64,000 nt of DNA, taken from NCBI GenBank assembly GCA_947652735.1, contig CANTEG010000004.1, positions 62,001-126,000 of the forward strand, given 5' to 3'. Both the position numbers and the translations under genes were made by a program. Each line of letters opens with the position of its first letter. Within the stretch, counting starts at the first letter, position 1. The notes under the pieces were generated by a model. The model did not search any database and had not been told where the DNA came from. It was given only the letters and a program-made list of their open reading frames with translations. Origin of the DNA: an uncultured Lachnospiraceae bacterium (lineage in GTDB: Bacteria; Bacillota; Clostridia; Lachnospirales; Lachnospiraceae). Below are positions 18,511 to 28,258 of the stretch, in pieces.

Positions 18511-18559
18511 TATACCTAAGGAATCCGTCTGCTTCGCAGCCACCTTAGGGCATAGTATA
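18511..18559. repeat. Palindromic intergenic element, copy 1
   Basis: Core CCTAAGG ... TCTGC-TTC-GCAG ... CCTTAGG with outer TATAC/GTATA arms. A second copy with about 80 percent identity lies at 20725-20759. Here the right arm supplies the -10 of the minus-strand promoter, so the hairpin would form the very 5' end of the mRNA. Confidence 0.7.
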
Positions 18560-18582
18560 CCACACTTTTGTTTTTATAACAA
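18554..18582 (-). promoter_or_regulatory. Promoter of the small-membrane-protein/MutS-like operon
   Basis: Minus strand: TTGTTA, 17-bp spacer, TATACT. Transcription would begin about at the CCTAAGG arm of the palindromic element. Confidence 0.65.
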
Positions 18583-18716
18583 TGTTAGTTGAGAACTTAC
18601 TTTGAACGGCATTTTAAGCATATATTAAAGAAATGGGAATTGTACGTATGTAAATCAAACTTGCTCAAAGCAGGAAAATTATTGGCAGCAGAAATTTCTG
18701 AATATTCTAGTCCTGC

Positions 18717-18745
18717 TTGATTTTTAGTTTTTTATGTATTAGAAT
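18717..18745 (+). promoter_or_regulatory. Promoter of the 123-aa acidic protein
   Basis: Plus strand: TTGATT, exactly 17 bp, TAGAAT, followed by a leader of about 40 nt to the ATG at 18793 and its AAAGGAG site. The rest of the 18489-18792 gap holds the palindromic element and its promoter, an imperfect TCAAGCAGGA inverted repeat (about 18663-18720) and no convincing gene. Confidence 0.6.
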
Positions 18746-18792
18746 AATAAACAGTTTACTTGCGTAAAATATAACTGTAAAGGAGATTTATT

Positions 18793-19164
18793 ATGGGAAA
18801 AGTAGTAAAAAGGTTGCTCAAAGTCACTGTTGCTGCAGCCGCAGTCGGTGGCATTTGTTATGCATTTAAGGACAAAATTAAGGAATCAAAGGTATATCAG
18901 GAACATAATGTTGATGAAAAAATTAAAAAGGTTACTACTGCAATAAAGGACAAGCTTCCAATATCAAATGAAAACGAGGAAGATTTTGTGGAGGAGGATG
19001 AAATATTCTTCGAAGATATCACTCCTGTTGAAAGAGATTATGTTTCAATCAATCAGGAAGAACAGGCAGTAGCTGAAGCTGAAGATACTGAAGTTCCAAA
19101 GGATACTGAAGCATCTGCGGCTGATGACAACAAAGCTGATGATGTACCTACGATAGACGTTTAA
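18793..19164 (+). CDS. Acidic protein with N-terminal membrane-like segment, YtxH-like
   Basis: A 123-aa protein. A basic start (MGKVVKRLLK) leads into an Ala-rich hydrophobic stretch at about residues 10-25. A helical Lys-rich part follows, and then a strongly acidic low-complexity tail from about residue 55 (EEDFVEEDEIFFED). The layout resembles small YtxH-like stress proteins, but the family is not certain. It has its own promoter and terminator and is monocistronic. Confidence 0.6.
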   Translation: MGKVVKRLLKVTVAAAAVGGICYAFKDKIKESKVYQEHNVDEKIKKVTTAIKDKLPISNENEEDFVEEDEIFFEDITPVERDYVSINQEEQAVAEAEDTEVPKDTEASAADDNKADDVPTIDV

Positions 19165-19166
19165 AA

Positions 19167-19214
19167 ACAAAACACGCTTTTGCCAACTGATATAAGCAAA
19201 AGCGTGTTTTTATT
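19167..19214. terminator. Bidirectional terminator between the acidic-protein gene and aroA
   Basis: Stem AAAACACGCTTTTGC pairs perfectly with GCAAAAGCGTGTTTT around an 11-nt loop. T-runs on both strands mean it can end both converging genes. Confidence 0.9.
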
Positions 19215-19253
19215 ATAATATCAAGCTTCTTTGTCCTATTGAGATTTTCAACA

Positions 19254-20534
19254 TCAGTCTACAACTAACCTGTTTAAATCGTTATAGAATGCAGGATACG
19301 ATATATCCACGCATTCAAATCCGCCTATTTCCGTCTCGCCGTCAGCATTCATTGCCGCAACCGCAAAGCTCATTGCAATACGATGGTCAAGCTTGCTGTC
19401 TATGTATGAACCATGAAGACATTTGCCTCCATTTATTATCATTCCGTCCTCTGCCTCCTCTATATCTGCACCCATTGCTTTTAAGTTGGACACCATGACA
19501 TCTATACGGTTTGATTCCTTTACCTTTAGCTCCTCCGCATCCTTGATTATAGTTTCACCTTTCGCAAAACATGCAAGAACAGCGATTGCAGGTATTTCAT
19601 CTATCAGGGTGGGAATTATATCCCCTCCTACTACGCAGCCCTTAAGTTCTGAGGTCCTGACTGTTATATCTGCTGTTGGCTCTCCTGTTTTTGACACATG
19701 TTCAACGGATATCTCCGCTCCCATCATTTTCATAACTCTTATTATGCCGTCTCTTGTCGGATTGATTCCGACATTTTTTATCGTTACACAGGAGTTTGGA
19801 GTAATTGCCGCTGCTACCATAAAATACGCTGCCGAAGAAATATCTCCAGGTACATTTACTTTTTTTGCCAGAAGCTCTTTCGCAGGTGCTATTGTTACCA
19901 TTGTCCCCTCTGATTTTATGTCAACTCCAAATTCCTGCAACATAAGCTCCGTATGATTTCTGCTTAAAACAGGTTCCGTTACCGATGTCTCCCCCTCAGC
20001 ATAAAGCCCTGCAAAAAGTATAGCTGATTTCACCTGTGCCGAAGCAACAGGTGACACATAGCTGATTCCTTTTAAATTTGTGCCTTTGATAATAAGAGGT
20101 GCACAATCATTTCCAAGCTCGCTTCGTATATCCGCTCCCATCATGGCAAGTGGTGTCATAATCCGCTTCATTGGTCTTCTTTGTATTGACGCATCACCAT
20201 TTACACGGGACGAAAAGGTCTGTGCTGCCAAGATGCCTGACATAAGCCTTGTGGTTGTTCCGCTGTTCCCAACATCAAGCGTATCTCCTGGTGCCTCAAG
20301 TCCTCTCATTCCTTTTCCGCAAATGACAACCGTTCCATCCTGCTTGTTTATGATATCTATGCCCATTTTGCTAAAGCAGGATATAGTAGACAGGCAGTCT
20401 GCACCCTGTAAAAATCCCGTCACCTCTGTTGTGCCTTTCGCAAGTGAACCTAACATAACACTTCTGTGTGATATGGATTTATCTCCCGAAACTGTCAGTT
20501 CTCCATTTATACTCTTTATTCTTTTAAATTTCAT
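19254..20534 (-). CDS. aroA: 3-phosphoshikimate 1-carboxyvinyltransferase (EPSP synthase)
   Basis: AroA joins shikimate-3-phosphate and phosphoenolpyruvate in the sixth step of the shikimate pathway. The protein has 426 aa. It shows GDKSISHRSVMLGSLAKG at the N-terminus, the LDVGNSGTTTRLMSGIL phosphate site, SAQVKSAILFAG, DEIPAIAVLACFAKG and KVKESNRIDVM, with the final DHRIAMSFAVAA. In this variant NSGTTTR has Thr where class I enzymes have NAGTA(M/T)R, which fits a Firmicute-type enzyme. GGGAGA precedes the ATG. A promoter lies at 20573-20602, and the other aromatic gene here is the DAHP synthase at 38475. Confidence 0.95.
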   Translation of the reverse strand: MKFKRIKSINGELTVSGDKSISHRSVMLGSLAKGTTEVTGFLQGADCLSTISCFSKMGIDIINKQDGTVVICGKGMRGLEAPGDTLDVGNSGTTTRLMSGILAAQTFSSRVNGDASIQRRPMKRIMTPLAMMGADIRSELGNDCAPLIIKGTNLKGISYVSPVASAQVKSAILFAGLYAEGETSVTEPVLSRNHTELMLQEFGVDIKSEGTMVTIAPAKELLAKKVNVPGDISSAAYFMVAAAITPNSCVTIKNVGINPTRDGIIRVMKMMGAEISVEHVSKTGEPTADITVRTSELKGCVVGGDIIPTLIDEIPAIAVLACFAKGETIIKDAEELKVKESNRIDVMVSNLKAMGADIEEAEDGMIINGGKCLHGSYIDSKLDHRIAMSFAVAAMNADGETEIGGFECVDISYPAFYNDLNRLVVD

Positions 20535-20572
20535 ATTGTATCTCCCATAATGTATAGTTGTGATATATGCAT

Positions 20573-20602
20573 ATTATACCAACGATACATTATGGTTGGC
20601 AA
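20573..20602 (-). promoter_or_regulatory. Promoter of aroA
   Basis: Minus strand: TTGCCA, 18-bp spacer, TATAAT. An inverted repeat CCAAC...GTTGG spans most of the spacer and could be a repressor site. Confidence 0.65.
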
Positions 20603-20691
20603 TGTAAATTTACCGTTCATATGTTTATCAGAACAAAAATCTAATACTTTATCCCATTCCTGTTGCGCACTGATACCCCACAACTTATCTC

Positions 20692-20720
20692 TTAACTTTT
20701 AAATCCATATATGGTATAAT
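20692..20720 (+). promoter_or_regulatory. Promoter of the SGNH-like gene
   Basis: Plus strand: TTAACT, 17-bp spacer, TATAAT. The next bases ATGTCCTAAGG match those after the -10 at 18554 (ATGCCCTAAGG), so start site and hairpin are arranged identically. Confidence 0.7.
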
Positions 20721-20724
20721 ATGT

Positions 20725-20759
20725 CCTAAGGACTCCGTCTGCTACGCAGACACCTCAGA
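20725..20759. repeat. Palindromic intergenic element, copy 2
   Basis: CCTAAGGACTCCGTCTGC-TAC-GCAGACACCTCAG forms a hairpin with the strong core CGTCTGC/GCAGAC. It matches copy 1 at 18511-18559 in sequence and in position relative to a -10 element. Confidence 0.7.
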
Positions 20760-20792
20760 ACAAGCCTTAAGCCAAGTGCAGCGGTTATTTGT

Positions 20793-20816
20793 TTGTCCAA
20801 TACAGGCGATGGACAA
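20793..20816 (+). promoter_or_regulatory. Second hairpin in the leader of the SGNH-like gene
   Basis: TTGTCCA pairs perfectly with TGGACAA across a 10-nt loop. Together with the element at 20725 it gives a leader of about 145 nt with two stems before the ATG at 20872. No T-run follows, so it is not a simple terminator. Confidence 0.45.
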
Positions 20817-20871
20817 TTGAAACGATACAGCTTTACCCATGGCGATTAACAAAAAGATTGGAGCGCCAACT

Positions 20872-21591
20872 ATGAAATCAGATAATATAATATGGATTTT
20901 TCTGCTGATTGTCTTTCTTTTACTTGGCACCACAGAGGTTTTACTCTACAAAAGATATGAGGATAACCGCAAGACAGCCGAAAATACGGCAACACCAACG
21001 GAAACTGATTACAGTGATTTAATTTTGTCAACAGATGCTGATTTTAACATTTCAGATGATTTATCAGGGGAGGATACGGAAATGCCGGATACTCATACTT
21101 ACATATTTGTGGGAGACTCAAGATATGTCTCCATGTCAGAATGCGGCAGTTCATCAGATACATTTTTTTGCGAGAACGGTGTAGGGCTTTATTATTTAAA
21201 CAGCCACATGAATGATATCATTGCAAAAGCAGACAGTAATACGAGAATTGTGGTAGGCTTGGGCGTAAATGATGTCGGTGCAGGAAATGACGGCTATGTA
21301 AAAGCACTGACTCAGCTTAACACCGATTCTGATGCAGAGGTATATTACATGCTGGTAAATCCTGTAGATGATGCAAAATGTGCCAGAATCGGATACCCTG
21401 TTACAAATGCTGCCATAGAAAGCTTCAACACGAAAATGCTTGAGGGACTTAACGGTTCCGGCATAAAAATAATTGATACCTATACTTTTTTGACGACGAA
21501 TGGGTATACTACAAATGACGGTCTTCACTATGACGAGAAAACCACCCAGACCATTTATGACTTTATAAAACGGTGTCTAAGAAATCAATAG
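20872..21591 (+). CDS. Membrane-anchored SGNH/GDSL-like hydrolase
   Basis: A 239-aa protein with an N-terminal membrane anchor (about residues 7-26) and an acidic linker. The rest is an SGNH-type domain: block I FVGDSRYVSM, block III VVGLGVNDVG and block V DGLHYDEKT with the Asp-x-x-His pair. All catalytic residues appear present, so it may be an extracellular esterase or acyltransferase-related enzyme acting on cell-envelope polymers. I start at 20872, where GGAG is eight bases upstream; an earlier ATG at 20839 has no site. The M18 peptidase gene follows after 16 nt. Confidence 0.75.
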   Translation: MKSDNIIWIFLLIVFLLLGTTEVLLYKRYEDNRKTAENTATPTETDYSDLILSTDADFNISDDLSGEDTEMPDTHTYIFVGDSRYVSMSECGSSSDTFFCENGVGLYYLNSHMNDIIAKADSNTRIVVGLGVNDVGAGNDGYVKALTQLNTDSDAEVYYMLVNPVDDAKCARIGYPVTNAAIESFNTKMLEGLNGSGIKIIDTYTFLTTNGYTTNDGLHYDEKTTQTIYDFIKRCLRNQ

Positions 21592-21607
21592 AAAAGCGGG
21601 ATAGAAA

Positions 21608-22855
21608 ATGGATAACTTTATTAAGCTTCTTGAAAACGGAAAAACGCAATTTCATGTAGTAAACGAATGTAGAAATATTTTTGCCGAAAACGGATTTGAA
21701 AGCCTCGACATGGATAGTGAATTTAATCTTACGGACGGCGGAAAATATATGCTGTCTCCTTATTCTTCCATGCTTGTGGCTTTTATTTATAATAAAAAAA
21801 GTGCCAATATGCGTATAGCTGCCGCACACACAGATTTCCCCATGCTTAAGCTGAAGCCCAATCCCATTATAAGAAAAAATGGCTATCTTCAGGTAAATAC
21901 AGAACCATATGGTGGATTAATAACTGCAAGCTGGTTTGACAGACCACTTGGTTTAGCAGGAAAGCTTGTGCTTGCAGGTGAAACTGTATTTTCACCTGAG
22001 GTTCGTCTCTTTGACTCCGAAAAGCCGCTTTTTGTCATACCAAATTTAGCACCGCATCTGTCACGGGATAAGAAAAACGCAGAAACAGATGTGCAAAAGG
22101 AGTTGATACCAATAACCGGGCTTCTCTCCTCTTTTTCTGATGAAACATCTGCAAATCCGTTACTTGAATATATTGCAGACAAAGAAAATATAGACCCTGA
22201 AGCAATTTTAGACTATGACCTATACCTTTATGTATACGGAACCCCTGAATTTGCAGGAATCAATGATGAACTGCTTATTGCCCCGAGAATTGATAACATT
22301 TCCTCAGTAAGTGCAATTTGCAATGCTCTTTTATCATGTAAAAAACCAAACTGCACTGCTGTCGCGGCATTTTTTGATAACGAGGAAATCGGAAGCCGTT
22401 CAAAGCAGGGTGCAGACTCCATTTTATTAAAAGAAATCATAGAAAAAATAAACGGTAAAAGACCTGATATTTCAGGCTCCTTTACATTATCAATCGACGT
22501 TGCCCATGCGACTCACCCAAATTATACGGAAAAAAGTGATGTGACAAACAATGTTATTTTAGGTGATGGCATTGTTTTAAAAAGCAGTGCTTCCCAAAGA
22601 TATGTTACAGACAGTGAGGCAGGTGCCGTTATTTCTGCCCTGTGCAAAAGCAATGGCATAAAGCTTCAACGTCAGGCAAACCGTTCAGGAATGGCAGGTG
22701 GTCAAACCTTAGGCCCTATTTTATCCTCCTACCTCCCTGCTAAATCAGCAGACATCGGAATACCTATGCTTGCCATGCACTCTGCATGTGAGCTGATACA
22801 CAAAAATGACTATATGGAACTCGCCAAGCTTATAAACGCATACTTTACCGACTAA
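21608..22855 (+). CDS. M18-family metalloaminopeptidase
   Basis: A 415-aa zinc aminopeptidase of the DAP/Ape1 family, which removes N-terminal residues, preferentially acidic in characterised members. Visible metal and catalytic motifs are AAAHTDFPMLKLKP (first His), IDNISS, FFDNEEIGSRSKQGADS (Asp-Glu-Glu) and the closing MLAMHSACE with the last His. AKAGCGGG-like weak ribosome site. It is in line with the SGNH gene. Its stop overlaps the converging GDPD gene by four bases, with no terminator between them. Confidence 0.88.
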   Translation: MDNFIKLLENGKTQFHVVNECRNIFAENGFESLDMDSEFNLTDGGKYMLSPYSSMLVAFIYNKKSANMRIAAAHTDFPMLKLKPNPIIRKNGYLQVNTEPYGGLITASWFDRPLGLAGKLVLAGETVFSPEVRLFDSEKPLFVIPNLAPHLSRDKKNAETDVQKELIPITGLLSSFSDETSANPLLEYIADKENIDPEAILDYDLYLYVYGTPEFAGINDELLIAPRIDNISSVSAICNALLSCKKPNCTAVAAFFDNEEIGSRSKQGADSILLKEIIEKINGKRPDISGSFTLSIDVAHATHPNYTEKSDVTNNVILGDGIVLKSSASQRYVTDSEAGAVISALCKSNGIKLQRQANRSGMAGGQTLGPILSSYLPAKSADIGIPMLAMHSACELIHKNDYMELAKLINAYFTD

Positions 22856-24681
22856 TATTCCTTGATAAGCCGCTGCATGATATCCGTAAGAAGACTGTCA
22901 TTTGCATTATATATTATCTGCTTTGTCTCATACGGGTCATCCGTTATGACACCATCCACATCCAGCAGCAATAAACTTTTTATGCTTTCTTCCGTGTTTA
23001 TTGTCCAACCATACACAAGCTTTCCCTGTTTGTGTATGTCACGTACGATTTCGCTGCTTATAAAGTTATGCCTGATACTGAATGCATCGATATCCTGCAT
23101 ATCTCCAAAATCTCCAAATGCCATTTTCATAATATATAATGTCTGTATATCCTGATTAATCTGCTTCATCTCTTGCAGTATTCCATAATTCGCAGATGCA
23201 ACATAACAGTTACCAACATAATCGTACTGTTCTATCAGTGCCATGACTCCTTGTGCATAATTTACGTTGGTATCTTCCGGCTTAAGCTCTATATTCAAAA
23301 AAACATCATTTTCCTGTCCAAAATCAAGAACTTCCTCCAGTGTAGGTACCTTTTCACCAATATAAGCATCCGAATACCAGCTTCCAGCGTCCAAATGTTG
23401 TATAAAATCAAAGGTTACATCCTCGACATTTTTATCTACACCCGTTGTTCTCTTTAAGCTTTCATCATGCATAATAACAAACTGGCCATCCTTTGTCTGA
23501 CGCACATCTATTTCAATCATATCAGCCTGATTTTCAACTGCAAGGGCAATTGCAGACATGGTATTTTCAGGTGCATGTTCAGAATCTCCTCTATGGGCAG
23601 TAACGCTTGCCCTTGTCGGATATGCGATTCTTAACCCTACCCTGTTACTAAGACTTAAATACGCATAAAAGCCATTTAAAGCAAGTGAAAGGATAACAAC
23701 CAAAACAGCAGTCAACTTTTTCTTTTTCCCAACTGAAGGGTAGTCCCATTTTTCTTCTCTTTTCTTCAGTATCTTTTCATATTCCTCAAAACCAATGTCT
23801 CCCTCCATCTCATAAAAGCTGTTACAAATGTATGCATAAATCAGCGGTGTAGACAAAAGTGAAAATATAAGATATAAAATTACAAAGCTTACTCTTACAA
23901 TATTTCGGAACACAAAATAAAGCTGCTTATAAGAAATAATTGGAGTTAATAAGCGCAAAACAGCAGATGCCAATGTTCCTTCCAGTAAAAACAGCAATGC
24001 TGTTATAACCATGTTCCAAACTATAATTCCAAATAAAACCTTAAACCTGTGTTTTTTGACTGTCTTTTTGCTCATTCTGACAGCATCCCTGTAGCCAACC
24101 TTGTAAATCGCAAAATAATTCAGGGTAAAAACATAAAACATTGCCCAAATACAGGCAGCCAAATAAACGACACCCACACATGTTATCAATGTCTTATTTT
24201 GCAAAATGAACCTTGCAAACACCTCAGGTATTTTAATGCTTGCAATGGAACCTGAAATAAAAACCGTATTGATAAACGGAAGCACAAACATAATATACAG
24301 AATAATCGGCATGTTTCTGGGATTAATAATTCGTATCGCATTAAAAAAACCCTTCAAAAGCAATTCAAAAGGGTTCGTTTTGTCCTCCCTGTGCGATGCC
24401 TCCATAGCATATATCAGCGCTGAAATGTCCACAAGAATATGCATGGAAACAGCCAATAATATCAAAAACAAAATTCCGTATGTCGACGGTGCCTGCAAAT
24501 ATAAATTCATATTTGCGGTTGTAAGATATGGTATGCCAGCACATTTGACAGAATAATTTAACAGATAATAAATGAGCGGCGCCAAAATTGCCAAAGATAA
24601 TATTTTATATATCAGCTCAAATAAAATAATTGCAGCCACATTATAGCGGAACATTTTTAAACTTCTTTTTAACGATCTCAT
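22852..24681 (-). CDS. Glycerophosphodiester phosphodiesterase with N-terminal membrane domain
   Basis: A 609-aa protein. Residues about 15-340 form a multi-helix membrane domain (seven or more hydrophobic segments) of the type attached to many Firmicute GDPDs. Residues about 355-600 are the catalytic TIM barrel, with TAHRGDSEHAPENT, EIDVRQTKDG and MHDESLKRTTG. The conserved His pair, Glu and Asp are present. Such enzymes release glycerol-3-phosphate from glycerophosphodiesters or from lipoteichoic acid. It lies 48 nt after queA. The ribosome site is weak (AAAGAG), and Met10 is an alternative start. Confidence 0.88.
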   Translation of the reverse strand: MRSLKRSLKMFRYNVAAIILFELIYKILSLAILAPLIYYLLNYSVKCAGIPYLTTANMNLYLQAPSTYGILFLILLAVSMHILVDISALIYAMEASHREDKTNPFELLLKGFFNAIRIINPRNMPIILYIMFVLPFINTVFISGSIASIKIPEVFARFILQNKTLITCVGVVYLAACIWAMFYVFTLNYFAIYKVGYRDAVRMSKKTVKKHRFKVLFGIIVWNMVITALLFLLEGTLASAVLRLLTPIISYKQLYFVFRNIVRVSFVILYLIFSLLSTPLIYAYICNSFYEMEGDIGFEEYEKILKKREEKWDYPSVGKKKKLTAVLVVILSLALNGFYAYLSLSNRVGLRIAYPTRASVTAHRGDSEHAPENTMSAIALAVENQADMIEIDVRQTKDGQFVIMHDESLKRTTGVDKNVEDVTFDFIQHLDAGSWYSDAYIGEKVPTLEEVLDFGQENDVFLNIELKPEDTNVNYAQGVMALIEQYDYVGNCYVASANYGILQEMKQINQDIQTLYIMKMAFGDFGDMQDIDAFSIRHNFISSEIVRDIHKQGKLVYGWTINTEESIKSLLLLDVDGVITDDPYETKQIIYNANDSLLTDIMQRLIKEY

Positions 24682-24729
24682 ATGTCTTATAACTCTTTCT
24701 AAAATAGACTTTCATTTCTTTCCGCAGTA

Positions 24730-25767
24730 CTATAACAAAATCATGGCATCACCAAAAGAAAAAAATCTGTATTTTTCACTCACTGCCTGTTCATATGCAT
24801 AAAGCACCTGTTCCCTCTCATAAAAGGCAGAAACAAGCATAAGCAATGTTGATTCCGGCAGATGGAAATTAGTAATTAGTCTGTCCACTGCCTTAAACTT
24901 ATATCCCGGATATATAAAAATATCCGTCCAGCCGCTGCATGGTTTTATATATCCACTGTCATCCGCTGCAGACTCCAGCGTCCTTGTACTTGTGGTACCG
25001 ACAGCTATGATTTTACCGCCATTTTTTCTCGTCTCATTGATAAGCCTTGCCGCCTCGTCATCTATGACATAGTATTCACTATGCATATGATGCTCTTTTA
25101 TATTTTCAACCTTAACAGGACGAAATGTGCCAAGTCCAACATGGAGTGTTACTCGTGCCACACGCACATTTTTCGCTTTTATCTCATCCAGCAATTCGTT
25201 GGTAAAATGAAGTCCTGCCGTAGGTGCTGCTGCCGACCCTGTATGCTCCGCATAAACGGTCTGGTATCTGTCTTTATCCTCCAGCCTGTGGGTTATATAA
25301 GGAGGGAGCGGCATCTGTCCCAGCTCGTCCAAAACCTCCTCAAATATTCCGTCGTAGCTAAACTCTATTATTCTATTTCCTTCTTCAACCACGCTATTCA
25401 CTTTACCGGTAAGCTTTCCGTTCCCAAATGATATAACTGTTCCCGGTTTTGCCTTTTTCCCTGGTTTCACAAGTGTTTCCCATGCTTTATCATCCAGACG
25501 TTTTAAAAGAAGCACCTCAATTGATGCCCCTGTTTCCTCCTTTACCCCTATCAGACGTGCTGGAAGAACCTTTGTATCATTAATGACAAGGCAGTCCCCC
25601 TCGTTAAGATAATCAATGACATTGTGAAAATGCCTATGTGCTATGGAATTTTTTTCTCTGTCCAAGACCATAAGTCTTGAATCACTTCTCTTTAAAAGCG
25701 GGTCCTGGGCTATCAGCTCCTGTGGGAGCTGATAACTAAAATCACTCAACTTAATTTCCTGTTCCAT
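24730..25767 (-). CDS. queA: tRNA preQ1(34) S-adenosylmethionine ribosyltransferase-isomerase QueA
   Basis: QueA transfers the ribosyl part of SAM to 7-aminomethyl-7-deazaguanine in tRNA to make epoxyqueuosine. The protein has 345 aa: [28 protein letters not shown] at the start, [45 protein letters not shown] and [16 protein letters not shown]. The ATG at 25767 has GGAGGT at seven bases. Reading upstream of it would run toward pheT without a site. It sits 40 nt after pheT, so queuosine modification is co-transcribed with PheRS. Confidence 0.95.
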   Translation of the reverse strand: MEQEIKLSDFSYQLPQELIAQDPLLKRSDSRLMVLDREKNSIAHRHFHNVIDYLNEGDCLVINDTKVLPARLIGVKEETGASIEVLLLKRLDDKAWETLVKPGKKAKPGTVISFGNGKLTGKVNSVVEEGNRIIEFSYDGIFEEVLDELGQMPLPPYITHRLEDKDRYQTVYAEHTGSAAAPTAGLHFTNELLDEIKAKNVRVARVTLHVGLGTFRPVKVENIKEHHMHSEYYVIDDEAARLINETRKNGGKIIAVGTTSTRTLESAADDSGYIKPCSGWTDIFIYPGYKFKAVDRLITNFHLPESTLLMLVSAFYEREQVLYAYEQAVSEKYRFFSFGDAMILL

Positions 25768-25807
25768 AAATACCTCCGAGAACTGCCCCTCTGTTTCCTT
25801 AAAATTT

Positions 25808-28234
25808 TTATGCACGTATATCAATGCCCATCTTGCCAAGCTCACTTAAGATTTTGTCAATCAGCTTGCTAACCTCAGCATCCTCAAGGGTTCTGTCCTT
25901 TGCACGGAACGTCATGCTGTAAGCCACAGACTTCTTGCCTGCTGCCACCTGCTCACCCTCATATACATCAAAAAGCTTCACAGACTCAAGCAGACTTCCG
26001 CCGCATTTCTTTATAACTGCTTCAATCTGTCCCACAAAAATGGATTTATCCACAACAAGACTTAAATCTCTTGTCATTCCAGGGAATTTAGCGATTCCCT
26101 CATATTTCCTGTCAAAGGTGGAAAGCATAGTAACAACATCCATATTAAGAACTGCAACATATACCTCTGTCTTAATATTGTAATTGTCAGCAGCCTCAGG
26201 ATGAAGCTGTCCCATATATCCGACCTCAAGCTTGCCCTTCTTAATATCAGCCTGTCTTCCCGGATGCAAAAATGTATGGCTGCTTACAGGCTCAAAAGTA
26301 ATATCCTTGCCAAATCCGAGCTTATCAAACATTTCCTCAAGGACACCCTTTAAATCGAAGAAATCACCTGCCCCGTACATCGCCATTGCAAGCTTCATCC
26401 TTTCATCTGGAAGCTCTGTGAGCGGAAGCGACTTAGGAAGATATACATTTGCAAGCTCATAAAGTCTTGCATCTTTATTTCTTCTGTTATAATTTGTTGC
26501 AATTGATGTGAGAATTCCGTTTAAAGGAAGTGTTCTCATTATCTTGAAATCCTCACCCAAAGGATTCATTATCTCAATTGCATTTCTTTCCTTGGCATCA
26601 TCAGCAAGCAGAAGCTTATCAAAAACCTTTGCACTTTCAAATGAATAGCACATTGCTCCTGAAAATCCATTGCTCTCGCAAATATTTCTCACCTTGTCAG
26701 CAATTCTTTCCGAATAAGGCAGTTTACCTGCGGTTGCCTCTCCCTTTGGAAGCGTAGTAGGAATGTTATCATAGCCGTAAAATCTGCCTACTTCCTCTGC
26801 CAAATCTGCCATGCACTTTAAATCCTGTCTAAATGTAGGAATTGTCAGCAGATTTGTCTTTTCATCATAGCTAAGACCAAGCTTTTCAAAATAACCGAGC
26901 ATCTGTCCGCTTGGCACTTCTGTTCCCAAAAGCCTGTTCATTTTTTCAGGCTCAAACGGCAGCTTTATGGCAGAAACCGGATTCGGGTACACGTCTACAA
27001 CACCGTCCACCACCTTACCGCATCCAAATTCCTCAATGAGCTGACACGCCCTGTTCATTGCCTCTATTGCAAGGTTCGGGTCCAGCCCCTTTACAAACTT
27101 AGCTGCTGCATCCGTTGCAAGTCCGATTCTCTTTGAAGACAATCTTATATTTGTTCCGTCAAAGCAAGCGGCCTCAAACAAAAGAGTTTTTATATCGTCT
27201 GTGACCATGGAGTTCTCACCACCCATGATACCTGCGATACCAATTTCCTTGTCCCCATCACATATCATCAGAACATCATGGTCCATCGTTCTTTCCTGAC
27301 CATCAAGGGTTGTAAATTTATCTCCATCCTTTGCACGTCTTACAATGATTTTATTTCCTGCAATCGTATCAAGGTCATATGCATGCATTGGTTGTCCGTA
27401 TTCTTCCATCACATAGTTAGTTATGTCAACCAAATTGTTAATTGAGCGAATGCCTGACGCTGCAAGCCGTTCCCGCATCCACTTTGGTGACGGTCCAATC
27501 TTAATGTCCGTTACGACTCTTGCCGTATAACGCGGGCAAAGATCCGTATCCTGTACCTCAACAGATACATAATCATTTACATCACCACCGCTGCCCTTTA
27601 CGGTAACAACAGGAGGAATAAACTTTTTATCAAAGGTTGCCGCAACCTCTCTTGCCATACCTATCATAGAAAAGCAGTCAACCCTGTTTGACGTAATCTC
27701 ATACTCAACTACCGCATCATTTAGTCCTAGTGCCGCAACAGCATCATCACCCGGCTTAACATCTGCCTCCTCAGGAAATACATAAACTCCGTTTTCAGGA
27801 GCCTCAGGGTACAAATCCCTCGACGCACCAAGCTCCTCAATGCTGCACATCATACCATAAGAGTCAACACCTCTGAGCTTTCCCTTTTTTATTTTAATTC
27901 CGTCCTCAGGAAGTGGTGAGCCATCGTGTCCACCTGCTACCTTACCGCCGTCAAGAACGACAGGAACAACATCTCCCTCTTTTAAATTTGGTGCTCCCGT
28001 TACGATTTGCAGCATTTCGCTTCCCACATTAACCTGACATATGATAAGCTTGTCTGCATCCGGATGCTTTTCAATTTTTTCAATGCGACCCACAACTATT
28101 TTTTCAAGATTTTTATCCTTCTTTTCATAGCCCTCTACATGGGAGCCTGAAAGAGTCATGGCATCAACAAATTCATTTATCTCCACGTCCAAATCAGGAA
28201 CGTATGCTTTTATCCACGATATTGGTGTATTCAT
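25808..28234 (-). CDS. pheT: Phenylalanyl-tRNA synthetase beta subunit
   Basis: The 808-aa beta chain of the heterotetrameric PheRS. It has the N-terminal tRNA-binding EMAP domain (about residues 40-155: [21 protein letters not shown]), B3/B4 editing domain ([17 protein letters not shown]), B5 ([15 protein letters not shown]), the core-like domain ([21 protein letters not shown]) and a C-terminal ferredoxin-fold anticodon-binding domain ([15 protein letters not shown]). The ATG at 28234 has GAGGT at seven bases and is preferred to an ATG seven codons earlier. It follows pheS by 24 nt under the Phe T-box. Confidence 0.96.
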   Translation of the reverse strand: MNTPISWIKAYVPDLDVEINEFVDAMTLSGSHVEGYEKKDKNLEKIVVGRIEKIEKHPDADKLIICQVNVGSEMLQIVTGAPNLKEGDVVPVVLDGGKVAGGHDGSPLPEDGIKIKKGKLRGVDSYGMMCSIEELGASRDLYPEAPENGVYVFPEEADVKPGDDAVAALGLNDAVVEYEITSNRVDCFSMIGMAREVAATFDKKFIPPVVTVKGSGGDVNDYVSVEVQDTDLCPRYTARVVTDIKIGPSPKWMRERLAASGIRSINNLVDITNYVMEEYGQPMHAYDLDTIAGNKIIVRRAKDGDKFTTLDGQERTMDHDVLMICDGDKEIGIAGIMGGENSMVTDDIKTLLFEAACFDGTNIRLSSKRIGLATDAAAKFVKGLDPNLAIEAMNRACQLIEEFGCGKVVDGVVDVYPNPVSAIKLPFEPEKMNRLLGTEVPSGQMLGYFEKLGLSYDEKTNLLTIPTFRQDLKCMADLAEEVGRFYGYDNIPTTLPKGEATAGKLPYSERIADKVRNICESNGFSGAMCYSFESAKVFDKLLLADDAKERNAIEIMNPLGEDFKIMRTLPLNGILTSIATNYNRRNKDARLYELANVYLPKSLPLTELPDERMKLAMAMYGAGDFFDLKGVLEEMFDKLGFGKDITFEPVSSHTFLHPGRQADIKKGKLEVGYMGQLHPEAADNYNIKTEVYVAVLNMDVVTMLSTFDRKYEGIAKFPGMTRDLSLVVDKSIFVGQIEAVIKKCGGSLLESVKLFDVYEGEQVAAGKKSVAYSMTFRAKDRTLEDAEVSKLIDKILSELGKMGIDIRA

Positions 28235-28258
28235 ATGCTTTACCTCTACTTTCACAAA

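Noticed and set aside
18589-18720. Possible 43-aa ORF beginning with TTG
   Set aside because: No ribosome site, TTG start directly after a stop codon, no recognisable family, and it overlaps the promoter of the next gene.
20839-20871. Earlier ATG (20839) as start of the SGNH-like gene
   Set aside because: It has no ribosome site, while the ATG at 20872 has GGAG at eight bases and gives a normal membrane anchor at the N-terminus.
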